This document shows, piece after piece, positions 52,174 through 59,732 of a stretch of DNA of 64,000 nt. Origin of the DNA: JBCBKP01 sp038521625 (GTDB lineage: Bacteria; Planctomycetota; Phycisphaerae; Phycisphaerales; UBA1924). Each line of letters begins with the position of its first letter. Within the stretch, counting starts at the first letter, position 1. The DNA lies in assembly GCA_038521625.1 (NCBI GenBank), contig JBCBKP010000016.1:1-64000 (forward strand), in the 5' to 3' direction. The notes under the pieces were generated by a model. It had not been told where the DNA came from and ran no database searches. It worked only from the letters and a program-made list of their open reading frames with translations. A program made the translations under genes and the position numbers.

Positions 52174-52305
52174 TCGGGTCAGGGGCGCACGCGCCCCGGT
52201 GGCCGGCGGGGTGGGATGCCTCCTATCGTCTGGGCCCGCCGCGGACCGGGACCGAAGCCGACCAGCCGGTCGCCCCGAAGCCCGCGCGGAGCCTTGGAGC
52301 ACGCG

Positions 52306-52638
52306 ATGTACGCGATCATCGAAGAGTCGGGCGGCCAGCGCAAGGTCGTCGAGGGCGACGAGATCCTGATCGACCTCTACGAGTCCGGCGAGGCCGACCA
52401 GGGCTCGACGATCACGTTCGACAAGGTCGTGCTGCTCGGCGACGACGCCGACGCCACCAACTCGAAGATCGGCCAGCCCTACGTCGATGGCGCCAAGGTC
52501 GAGGCGGAGGTGCTCGATCCCGCCGTCAAGGGCGAGAAGCTCCACATCTACAAGTTCAAGCCCAAGAAGGGCTACAAGCGCAAGACCGGCCACCGCCAGC
52601 GCTACACCAAGGTCAAGGTCACCTCCATCTCGGGGTAA
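52306..52638 (+). CDS. rplU: 50S ribosomal protein L21
   Basis: This is a 110-residue protein beginning MYAIIEESGGQRKVVEGDEI, the conserved L21 opening, with FDKVVLLGDDAD, PYVDGAKVEAEVL and the basic end KKGYKRKTGHRQRYTKVKVT, where the GHRQRYT motif contacts 23S rRNA. GGAG (52296-52299) six bases upstream fixes the start and excludes an in-frame N-terminal extension. In most bacteria rpmA (L27) follows directly; here the next gene is an MscS channel, so L27 must be elsewhere. Confidence 0.95.
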   Translation: MYAIIEESGGQRKVVEGDEILIDLYESGEADQGSTITFDKVVLLGDDADATNSKIGQPYVDGAKVEAEVLDPAVKGEKLHIYKFKPKKGYKRKTGHRQRYTKVKVTSISG

Positions 52639-52711
52639 ACCCCAGTCGCACAGCGGCTTGGTGTCCAGTAGAGTGACCCGCGCGGCAGCGAGCGCCGCGG
52701 GGAGGATCTCC

Positions 52712-53968
52712 ATGCGCACCTGGCCGATCGTGATCGTCGCGCTTTTCATCTCGACCGTCCACGCCCAGGTGCCATCGGCGCCCGCGCCGGAGATCACGGT
52801 CGAACAGCTCCGCCAGCTCGTCCTCCCGCCGCGCGCCGCCGAGCTCGCGGAGTGGGCCGAGGCCTGGGCCGAACGCGTCGAGGACGCCGTCGACCGCCAG
52901 GTCACCGCGCAGCTCTCCGAGCGACCCGCAGAAGAGATCGAAGAACTCCGCGGCGAGAAGGCCGCGCTGGTCGAACGCCTCCGGATCGTGCTCGACGCGA
53001 TCGAGACCAAGGGCGGCGACCAGGCGCTCGTCGATGAGCTGCGGAGCTACAGCGCCGCGGTCACCGCGACGTCGATCGTCGACCCGACCGCGCTCGACGT
53101 CACCGACGTCGGCAGCCTCGAGCGGCTCTACGAGCAGGCCGAGGCCTGGGTCATCTCGCCGACCGGCGGCGTGGCCGTCGGGCTCAACATCCTCCGCTTC
53201 CTCGGCATCCTGATCGCATTCTGGCTCGTCTCGCGCGTGATCGGGCGCGCGACCCGGATGGGGCTCAAGAAGTTCAAACGCGCCAGCTCGCTGCTCAAGC
53301 AGTTCGTCGTCGGCTCGGTGAAGCGCGTCACCATGCTCATCGGCCTGATCGTCGCGCTCGACAACCTCGGCGTCGATATCGGCCCGCTCGTCGCCGCGAT
53401 CGGCGCCGCCGGCCTCGTGATCGGCTTCGCGCTGCAGGGCACGCTCAGCAACTTCGCCTCCGGCCTGCTGATCCTCTTCTACAAGCCCTTCGACATCGGC
53501 AATGTCGTGACGGTGGGGGGCGTCTCTGGCTCGGTGCAGTCGATGACGCTCGTCTCGACGCTCGTCAAGACCTTCGACAACCAGCTCATGTACGTGCCCA
53601 ACAACGAGGTCTGGAACAACGTCATCACCAACGCCACCGGCCAGGACACACGCCGCGTTGACCTCGTGATCGGCATCGACTACGCCTCCGACATGGCCAG
53701 CGCCGAGCGGATCCTGTCCGAGATCGTCGCCGGCCACCCCAAGGTGCTCCAGGACCCGGCGCCCGTCATCAAGGTCCATGAGCTCGCCGATTCCTCGGTG
53801 AACTTCATCGTCCGGCCCTGGTCGAAGACCAGCGACTACTGGGACGTCTACTGGGACGTCACCCGCCAGGCCAAGGAACGCTTCGACGCCGCCGGCATCG
53901 GCATCCCGTTCCCGCAGCAGGACGTCCACGTCCCAGGACCCATCGAGGTCGTCGTCAAGAACGGATAA
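52712..53968 (+). CDS. MscS-type small-conductance mechanosensitive channel
   Basis: This is a 418-residue protein with a signal peptide (IVIVALFISTVHAQ). An extracytoplasmic helical domain (25-150) contains a coiled-coil-like AEEIEELRGEKAALVERLRI. Membrane helices follow at about 165-190, 205-230 and 240-265. The pore helix TM3 is VAAIGAAGLVIGFALQGTLS, matching the MscS G/A-rich pore, followed by FASGLLILFYKPFDIGNVVT of the beta domain and a C-terminal domain ending PFPQQDVHVPG. GGAGGA five bases upstream supports the start. It would release osmolytes on hypo-osmotic shock. Confidence 0.92.
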   Translation: MRTWPIVIVALFISTVHAQVPSAPAPEITVEQLRQLVLPPRAAELAEWAEAWAERVEDAVDRQVTAQLSERPAEEIEELRGEKAALVERLRIVLDAIETKGGDQALVDELRSYSAAVTATSIVDPTALDVTDVGSLERLYEQAEAWVISPTGGVAVGLNILRFLGILIAFWLVSRVIGRATRMGLKKFKRASSLLKQFVVGSVKRVTMLIGLIVALDNLGVDIGPLVAAIGAAGLVIGFALQGTLSNFASGLLILFYKPFDIGNVVTVGGVSGSVQSMTLVSTLVKTFDNQLMYVPNNEVWNNVITNATGQDTRRVDLVIGIDYASDMASAERILSEIVAGHPKVLQDPAPVIKVHELADSSVNFIVRPWSKTSDYWDVYWDVTRQAKERFDAAGIGIPFPQQDVHVPGPIEVVVKNG

Positions 53969-53977
53969 GCGGGCCCG

Positions 53978-55138
53978 TCACCACGCCACCGACACGCGCT
54001 CCCAAGCCCCCCGGCTCGCCGCGGGCGTCCCGTCCACACCGCCCGAAGCGAACCACAGACGCTCCGCCCCCGGCTCGCACACCGCCGAGTAGATCGTCCG
54101 CAGATGCCGCGGCGTCCGCATCTCCACGCCGTCCTCGCCGAGCAACTCGATCAGATCGTCCGGCCCGTGCTCCGGCGCGTGCTCATCGACCATCCGCCGC
54201 AGCACGCACGCCCGTCTGACCGTCGACTCCGGCCGGCTCTTCGCCTCTCGTGCCGCGTCGACCACCTTCCGCTGGCTGTGGTTCGTCGCCACAAGCGGCC
54301 GATTCGGATCGAACCCGAACCGCTCGTGGCCAGACTTGGAGCACTCGAACACCGCCCCCTCGCCGGTCTTCCCGTCCACCGCGACCGCGATCACGCCACG
54401 GTCGCGACCCGTCCGCTCGATGAACCGCTCGAGGTCGTCCAGAGAGGCGCACAGCTCCAGCGCCTCCCGGGCCCAGAACAGCCAGCTGATGATCGTCCGA
54501 TCCCGCGGCGGGTCGTCCACCGCCAGCAGCGTGTGCAGGTGCAGCCAGAGCCTCTCCGCGTTGATCCCGGTATCGATGTCGATGTCGCCGCGGATCCCGA
54601 CCGCCAGCGTCGGGATCCGGTTCGGCGTCTCGTGCACCACCGCCGCCGTCCCGCGCATCAGCGTCGCGTACAGCCAGTCGCAGTTCCGCGCCACCCAGGG
54701 ATTCGCACCGCCGCTCGGCCTCGCCATCACCGCCGAGCACATCGGTCCGGCCCCCGGGCCATCCGCGGGGCCTCCGGGCGCCCCGGCCGCGAGCTCGTCG
54801 TCCACGATCGGCGAACTCGCGACCACCGACGCGTCCACCGCCGCGGACCTGGTCGCCCGCGCGATGTCGGCGTACAGAAACTCCGCGGCCTGCGTCACCG
54901 GCACGCCCGCGCCGACCGCCATGCCGTCGATCTCCTCTTGAAAGTTCGCCGGCAGCCCCTCGAGCCAGCGGCTTGCCTGGAGGGTCATGTCGGATCGTTC
55001 GACCCGGTTGGTCGCCATCATCGCCGCGATGTACGCCTCGTGGAAGGCCGTCTCGAACAGCTCGGGCAGCGCCCGCCCGTGCGCCAGCCCCGATTCCCCC
55101 GCGGGCCCCGGGACGCGATAGAACGGCAGCGGGGTCAC
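53978..55138 (-). CDS. C45-type acyltransferase/peptidase-like Ntn hydrolase
   Basis: This is a 386-residue protein resembling isopenicillin N acyltransferase-like (peptidase C45) enzymes. It has a helical N-terminal part (ALPELFETAFHEAYIAAMMA...IDGMAVGAGVPVTQAAEFLY), then MCSAVMARPSGGANPWVARN with CDWLY, in which the Cys after Met fits the self-processing N-terminal nucleophile position. Later motifs include GVIAVAVDGKTGEGAVFECS and VATNHSQ. The substrate is unknown; amide hydrolysis or acyl transfer is expected. Its GTG start overlaps the stop of the upstream asparaginase gene (GTGA). The insertion before the nucleophile (ELAAGAPGGPADGPGAGP) is low complexity. Confidence 0.75.
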   Translation of the reverse strand: MTPLPFYRVPGPAGESGLAHGRALPELFETAFHEAYIAAMMATNRVERSDMTLQASRWLEGLPANFQEEIDGMAVGAGVPVTQAAEFLYADIARATRSAAVDASVVASSPIVDDELAAGAPGGPADGPGAGPMCSAVMARPSGGANPWVARNCDWLYATLMRGTAAVVHETPNRIPTLAVGIRGDIDIDTGINAERLWLHLHTLLAVDDPPRDRTIISWLFWAREALELCASLDDLERFIERTGRDRGVIAVAVDGKTGEGAVFECSKSGHERFGFDPNRPLVATNHSQRKVVDAAREAKSRPESTVRRACVLRRMVDEHAPEHGPDDLIELLGEDGVEMRTPRHLRTIYSAVCEPGAERLWFASGGVDGTPAASRGAWERVSVAW

Positions 55139-55668
55139 GCCGGGGCGCGCACGAACGTCCCGTGCTCCCGGTCCTTCACCACGCCCGGGAAACGCAGCGC
55201 CCGCCCGTGGGCGACGACATAGACCCCCGGCTCCAGCGCGCACGTCGCGAAGATCGCCTCGTTCAGGTTCTGCAGCGCGTCCGATCGCTTCATCTCGAAC
55301 GGCCGCATCGCCCCCGTCAGGATCACCGGGACGGTGGGGGTTTCCAGCGCCGCGTGCAGCAGCTCGCCGGTCTCCGCCAGCGTGTCGGTGCCGTGCAGGA
55401 TCACCACGCCGTCGGTGTCGCCGTCGCCGTCGATGTCCCCGTTGCCCATCACGATCTTCGTGATGTCCACGATCCGCCCGCGGTCGGCGTCGGTCAGCTC
55501 CAGGCTGTCCTTCTGCATCAACTGGACCGGGTTGATCGTGACCTCTTCCAGACGCAGCCGCGCGAGCATGCGCTGGACGATCGAGTGCGTGTTGCGCAGC
55601 TCGCCCGACCGCTCGTCGTAGGTCTTCTCGATCGTCCCGCCGGTCGAGATCAGCGTCACGTGCCGCAT
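55135..55668 (-). CDS. Short asparaginase family protein
   Basis: This is a 177-residue protein with only the N-terminal asparaginase domain. HVTLISTGGTIEKTYDERSG carries the first catalytic Thr (in TGGTI), and VVILHGTDTLAET carries the second Thr-Asp pair. VILTGAMRPFEMKRSDALQN matches the following segment, after which the protein ends. Bacterial type I/II asparaginases are about 330 residues, so this is a one-domain form; such short forms exist and are probably complete. The ATG at 55668 is chosen over one nine codons upstream. It is coupled to the C45-type gene. Confidence 0.8.
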   Translation of the reverse strand: MRHVTLISTGGTIEKTYDERSGELRNTHSIVQRMLARLRLEEVTINPVQLMQKDSLELTDADRGRIVDITKIVMGNGDIDGDGDTDGVVILHGTDTLAETGELLHAALETPTVPVILTGAMRPFEMKRSDALQNLNEAIFATCALEPGVYVVAHGRALRFPGVVKDREHGTFVRAPA

Positions 55669-55736
55669 GGCCCGATGATACGTCCGCGGCCGCACGACGA
55701 GCCCGTCACGTCACCGAGCCGCGGCGCCGCTCGCCG

Positions 55737-55936
55737 CCTCCCTCTCCCTCCGGGAGAGGGCCGGGGCGAGGGCGCCTCCTCCTACCGCCTCTTCACCCGA
55801 TCCCCGATCCCCGATCCCCGATCCCTGATGCCTGATGCCTGATGCCTGATGCCTGATGCCCATTCGCCGCGCGACGACCGCGCCGCGGGTCGTCCCGCCC
55901 GCAAGCGGTCGCGACCTCGCCGGCGGAGGCCGGCGA
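55737..55936 (-). repeat. Composite repeat element, locus A
   Basis: Four modules lie after the nitroreductase stop codon. In plus coordinates they are: a CCTCCGGGAGAGGGCCGG-type palindromic repeat (55737-55774); nine heptamers shading from TCCCCGA to TGCCTGA (55799-55860); a GACCGC...GCGGTC hairpin (55876-55910); and a stem of arms TCGCCGGC/GCCGGCGA with loop GGAG (55917-55936). The same four modules occur in the same order at 57375-57616. Confidence 0.75.
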
Positions 55937-55937
55937 C

Positions 55938-56540
55938 TCAGAAACGGTTCCGAATCACGACCTCATCCAGCCCCAGCTGCCCCGGCTTCGGCCACGCGTC
56001 CTTGATCCCCTTGCCGACCGCCACCAGCGGGCCCATGCAGTGGTCCTTCGGCAGCTTCACCAGCTCGGCGACCTTCTCGTGGTCGAACCCGATCATCGGG
56101 CAGCTCTCGTACCCCATCGCTTTCGCCGCGACCATGATCGTCTGCATCGCCATCCCGATCGACCGCTGCGCCTCGTCCCGCTGCAGCTGCGGCTTGCCCT
56201 CGTGGAACGGCCCCATCCAGTTCACCAGCAGCTCCGCCACGTCCTTCGGCGCGTTCGCCCAGTACCGCTGCGGCTCCTTGTTCCAAGCGTCCACGTCGGC
56301 GGTCATCAGGATCAGCAGCGAGGCGTCGGTCATCTGCGCCTGGTCGTTGCCGTGCTCGCGGACCTGTCTGCGCAGATCCGGATCCTCGATCAACACGAAA
56401 CGCCAGTGCTGGATGTTGAACGAGGTCGGCGCCTGGATCGCCGCCTCGAAGAGCTTGTCGATCTCCTCCGGCGTCATCTTATGGTCCGGGTCGAAGTGCT
56501 TGACCGAGCGGCGGCCGTAGATCGCGTCGAACGTGTCCAT
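55938..56540 (-). CDS. Nitroreductase family protein
   Basis: This is a 200-residue FMN-dependent oxidoreductase-like protein. The opening MDTFDAIYGRRSVKHFDPDH has the RRSVR-like FMN phosphate-binding motif. It is followed by AIQAPTSFNIQHWRFVLIED, the A-P-S-x-x-N-x-Q-x-W motif, and AMQTIMVAAKAMGYESCPMI near the C-terminus. GGGAGGA eight bases upstream supports the start. Quinone, nitroaromatic or other electron acceptors are possible. The stop codon lies inside the CTCAG edge of a hairpin repeat. Confidence 0.88.
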   Translation of the reverse strand: MDTFDAIYGRRSVKHFDPDHKMTPEEIDKLFEAAIQAPTSFNIQHWRFVLIEDPDLRRQVREHGNDQAQMTDASLLILMTADVDAWNKEPQRYWANAPKDVAELLVNWMGPFHEGKPQLQRDEAQRSIGMAMQTIMVAAKAMGYESCPMIGFDHEKVAELVKLPKDHCMGPLVAVGKGIKDAWPKPGQLGLDEVVIRNRF

Positions 56541-56569
56541 CGTGCGGTCCTCCCTTGGGATGACCGAGG

Positions 56570-57238
56570 TTACACGACGCCCGCCTCGAAGCTCTCTTCC
56601 GGCTCCGGGTGGGCCCCGTACCGCTGCCGCTGGGCCGGCTCGGAGGGGTCACGCGTCTCCCGCGCCGAGCCGAACTCGCCCACGTGCGCCGTCTGCCCCG
56701 AGAGCTCCGCCAGTGTCATCGTCGCCGTGCGCATCCGCGCGACCATCGCGCGCCGGTTGTCGCCGTCGGCCGCGATCGTCGCCAGCCCCGAGAGGTGCCG
56801 CATCGATCGCTCGAGCTTCGGGCTGATCCGCATCAGCCGCGGCTCCTGCCGCAGCGCATCGCCCGCGTGCACGCCCAGGTTCACCAGCAGCTCGTGCGTG
56901 AACGCCGGCAGCGGGTCCGCCGCGCTGACCTCTTCCAGCAGCGCGATCAGCTCGTCGACGTGGAACTCGCGCCGCCCGCCCTGCCAGACCCACACCGCGT
57001 GGTCGAGGTCGCCCAGCATCCGACCCGCCAGCCGCTCGACGCGCTCCTGCACCCGCCGCCGGCTCAGCAGCCAATCCACCGCCGTGATCGCGGCGCCGAC
57101 GCCGATGAGCTGCACGCCGAGCACACCGAGCAGCAGCAGCGCGGTCTGGCCCGAGCTCTCGCTCGCCAGCGCTGACACCGCGACCAGGGCGCAGCCGACA
57201 CCCGCGAGCGTGGAGATGACGATGATCCGGGCGTGCAC
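56570..57238 (-). CDS. Two-helix membrane protein, function unknown
   Basis: This is a 222-residue protein beginning at GTG. Two membrane helices (ARIIVISTLAGVGCALVAVS and GQTALLLLGVLGVQLIGVGA) are followed by a basic segment and a cytosolic helical domain (VQERVERLAGRMLGDLDHAV, VDELIALLEEVSAADPLPAF, LERSMRHLSGLATIAADGDN). No family is recognised. Only 29 bases separate its stop from the downstream nitroreductase start. The chosen GTG avoids a 37-residue Pro/Gly-rich upstream extension that looks non-coding. Confidence 0.6.
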   Translation of the reverse strand: MHARIIVISTLAGVGCALVAVSALASESSGQTALLLLGVLGVQLIGVGAAITAVDWLLSRRRVQERVERLAGRMLGDLDHAVWVWQGGRREFHVDELIALLEEVSAADPLPAFTHELLVNLGVHAGDALRQEPRLMRISPKLERSMRHLSGLATIAADGDNRRAMVARMRTATMTLAELSGQTAHVGEFGSARETRDPSEPAQRQRYGAHPEPEESFEAGVV

Positions 57239-57374
57239 GGCTGCAGGGTACCCCCGGCCGCCGAACGGGCCCGGGTCCGGCGCTCCGATCGCCCCCGTGT
57301 GCCCCAGAGCCCACACGAAAGGCTCCGAACACGCGCACGGCTCGCGCATCAGGTCTCAGGCCGCGCGCTCCGCC

Positions 57375-57616
57375 TTCCTCTTCCTCCGGGTGAGGGCCGG
57401 TGTGAGGGCGAACGTGCAACCGATCAGCGCAGCACAAAACGAGCCCCCGTCGTGAGACGGGGGCCACCCTTTGCCCATCGCCTGCTGCCCGCTGCCTATC
57501 CCGCCGAAGCGCCAGCTTCGGCACCGACCGCGCCGCGGGGGACCCACCCGCAAGCGGTCGCCATCTCGCGACCGGACGGTCGCGACTCAGACCATCTCGC
57601 CGCCGGACGGCGGCGA
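57375..57616 (-). repeat. Composite repeat element, locus B
   Basis: The module order is the same as at 55737-55936: a CTCCGGGTGAGGGCCGG repeat (57375-57410), four heptamers (57474-57501), a GACCGC...GCGGTC hairpin (57526-57559) and two tandem stems. The first stem has arms TCGCGACC/GGTCGCGA (57566-57585) and the second TCGCCGCC/GGCGGCGA (57597-57616), each with loop GGAC and each followed by CTCAGA. The inner arm bases differ between copies but stay complementary. Confidence 0.75.
57432..57464 (-). terminator. Intrinsic terminator downstream of the GlcG/HbpS gene
   Basis: A perfect nine-base-pair stem GCCCCCGTC/GACGGGGGC (57443-57451, 57456-57464) with a GTGA loop is followed on the minus strand by TCGTTTTGTGC. 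It lies about 165 bases past the stop codon at 57629, beyond the hairpin repeats. Confidence 0.65.
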
Positions 57617-57628
57617 CTCAGACAAGCC

Positions 57629-58042
57629 TCAGCCCGCCGCTTCTGCCCCAGCTTCGGCAACCGCATGGTCGTTCTCGACGCTCGAGCCCGACACCCCGAT
57701 CGCGCCGATCACCGCGCCGCCGCTCTTGATCGGCACCCCGCCGGGGAACGTGATCAGCCCGTCGTTCGAGTGCTCGATCCCGTACAGCGGCCCGCCCGGC
57801 TGGCTGAGCTTGCCGATCTCGCCGGTCGGCATGTCGAAGAACCGCGCGGTCCTGGCCTTCTTGATCGAGATGTCGATCGAGCCGAGCCACGCCCCGTCCA
57901 TGCGGCAGAACGCCTTGAGGTTCCCCCCGGCGTCGACGACGGCGATGTCCATCTTGGTGTCGATCGCGAGGGCCTTGATGACGGCCTGCTCGACGATCTT
58001 CTGGGCTTGTTCGAGACTGATGTCGTGTGTGGTCAGGGGCAT
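57629..58042 (-). CDS. GlcG/HbpS family heme-binding-type protein
   Basis: This is a 137-residue single-domain protein of the GlcG/HbpS (DUF336) family. SLEQAQKIVEQAVIKALAID is the first long helix. It is followed by MDIAVVDAGGNLKAFCRMDG, the conserved V-V-D-x-x-G-x-L strand pair, then SIKKARTARFFDMPTGEIGK and FPGGVPIKSGGAVIGAIGVS with GSS, which are typical. GGAG upstream of the ATG supports the start. Members bind heme or corrinoids, or have unknown roles next to glycolate or propanediol genes; the neighbours here do not point to a pathway. Confidence 0.88.
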   Translation of the reverse strand: MPLTTHDISLEQAQKIVEQAVIKALAIDTKMDIAVVDAGGNLKAFCRMDGAWLGSIDISIKKARTARFFDMPTGEIGKLSQPGGPLYGIEHSNDGLITFPGGVPIKSGGAVIGAIGVSGSSVENDHAVAEAGAEAAG

Positions 58043-58280
58043 GGGGTCTCCTTCGGACTAAGGCTGCTCATGGATCGTCATGCGCTTCGACGAGATCGAA
58101 TCGTTGCCACTCGTGATGTGCGAGCAATTCGGATTCGGCTTGGTCATGCTCGTCGTGATAGTGATGCGCGTGCGGAATAGTAATCCGGACGCTACCGGGT
58201 CTTGCCGTTGTCGCGCGGCGTGGTCTTCTTTGCCGTCGTCGCTCTCGTCAACTTGACCGAAGAATCGAGGAACGACACGC

Positions 58281-59564
58281 CTACCCCATGTGCTCAACCA
58301 CCGCGTCGCCGAACTCCGAGCACTTCAGCAGCTTCGCCCCGTCCATCAGACGCTCGAAGTCGTACGTCACCGTCTTGGCCGAGATCGCCCCCCCGATGCC
58401 CTTCACAATCAGATCCGCCGCCTCGGTCCAGCCCATGTACCGCAGCATCATCTCGCCCGACAGGATCACGCTGCCCGGGTTCACCTTGTCCTGCCCCGCG
58501 TACTTCGGCGCCGTCCCGTGCGTCGCCTCGAAGATCGCGTTGCCGGTCTCGTAGTTGATGTTCGCGCCCGGCGCGATCCCGATTCCGCCCACGCACGCCG
58601 CCAGCGCATCGCTGATGTAGTCGCCGTTCAGGTTCATCGTCGCGACGACATCGTACTCCGCCGGACGCGTCAGGATCTGCTGCAGGAACGCGTCCGCGAT
58701 CACGTCCTTGATGATGATCTTCGACGGGTCCACACGCGCCTTGCCCTCGTTGCTCGGCCGGTGCGTCACCGCCGGCGCGCCCGCCGGCCGGTCCAGCACG
58801 TGCCACGGCCCGCCGTCCAGCGGCTTCGCCCCGAAGTGCTCCGCCGCGACCTCGTAGCCCCACTTCATGAAGGCACCCTCGGTGAACTTCATGATGTTGC
58901 CCTTGTGCACCAAGGTCACCGACGTCCGCCCGTTGTCGATCGCGTACTTGATCGCCGCCTTGACGATCCGCTCCGTGCCTTCCTGCGAGACCGGCTTGAT
59001 GCCGATGCCCGCGGTCTCCGGGAACCGGATCTTCTTGAACCGATCCGGGAACGCCTCCGCGAACAGACGGCTGAACTTCTCGTTGTCGTCCGTGCCCGCC
59101 TCGAACTCGATGCCCGCGTAGATGTCCTCCGAGTTCTCACGGAAGATCACCATGTCGGTCTTCTCCGGCTCCCGCACCGGGCTCGGCGTGCCATCGAAGT
59201 ACCGCACCGGGCGCAGGCACGTGTACAGGTCCAGCATCTGACGCAGCGCCACGTTCAGCGAGCGGATGCCGCCGCCCGTCGGCGTCGTCAGCGGGCCCTT
59301 GATCCCCACCAGGTACTTCTTGAAGTCGTCCAGCGTCGCCTGAGGCAGCCAGTCACCGGTCGCGTTGAAGGACTTCTCGCCCGCCGCGACCTCGCGCCAC
59401 TCGATCTTCTTCTCGCCGCCGTACGCCTTCGCCACCGCCGCGTCGAAGACCCGGACCGACGCCGCCCAGATGTCCGGCCCCGTGCCGTCACCCTCGATGA
59501 AGGGGATGATCGGGTCGTTGGGGACGTTCAGGCCCGAGTCGGTCATCGTGATGGCGTTGGCCAT
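58281..59564 (-). CDS. icd: NADP-dependent isocitrate dehydrogenase
   Basis: This is a TCA cycle enzyme converting isocitrate to 2-oxoglutarate. The protein has 427 residues. It has IIPFIEGDGTGPDIW at the N-terminus, LTTPTGGGIRSLNVALRQ (substrate-phosphate Ser region), MVIFRENSEDIYAGIEFEAG, TLVHKGNIMKFTEGAF (catalytic Lys), and NLNGDYISDALAACVGGIGI with APGANI and ATHGTAP for the metal and NADP sites. This matches the E. coli-type NADP enzyme. GAGGAG seven bases upstream fixes the start at 59564. It is transcribed alone. Confidence 0.95.
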   Translation of the reverse strand: MANAITMTDSGLNVPNDPIIPFIEGDGTGPDIWAASVRVFDAAVAKAYGGEKKIEWREVAAGEKSFNATGDWLPQATLDDFKKYLVGIKGPLTTPTGGGIRSLNVALRQMLDLYTCLRPVRYFDGTPSPVREPEKTDMVIFRENSEDIYAGIEFEAGTDDNEKFSRLFAEAFPDRFKKIRFPETAGIGIKPVSQEGTERIVKAAIKYAIDNGRTSVTLVHKGNIMKFTEGAFMKWGYEVAAEHFGAKPLDGGPWHVLDRPAGAPAVTHRPSNEGKARVDPSKIIIKDVIADAFLQQILTRPAEYDVVATMNLNGDYISDALAACVGGIGIAPGANINYETGNAIFEATHGTAPKYAGQDKVNPGSVILSGEMMLRYMGWTEAADLIVKGIGGAISAKTVTYDFERLMDGAKLLKCSEFGDAVVEHMG

Positions 59565-59732
59565 GGTCTGCTCCTCGCTGGGTGAGGCCGGCCCCGGGGC
59601 GTGCCCATCTCCCGCCCATTCGGGGCGAGCGGGCCGGCGGTCCGGCCCAGGATAGAACGCCCAACCCCCGCCCGGCGTGCGCACGGGATGCCGTTCTCCG
59701 GTGCCCGACCCCCGAACGCCGATCGCTGCCCC

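Larger units (their letters stand above)
57239..57628. other. Intergenic region with terminator and composite repeat
   Basis: This 390-base gap between the 56570 gene and the GlcG/HbpS gene, both on the minus strand, holds no credible gene. It contains the second copy of the composite repeat (57375-57616) with an embedded terminator-like hairpin at 57443-57464. The part from 57239 to 57370 shows nothing recognisable. Confidence 0.6.

Noticed and set aside
58058..58297. 79-codon minus-strand frame between icd and the GlcG gene
   Set aside because: It overlaps the icd end, has no ribosome-binding site, and its sequence (TITTSMTKPNPNCSH) shows no fold or family signal.
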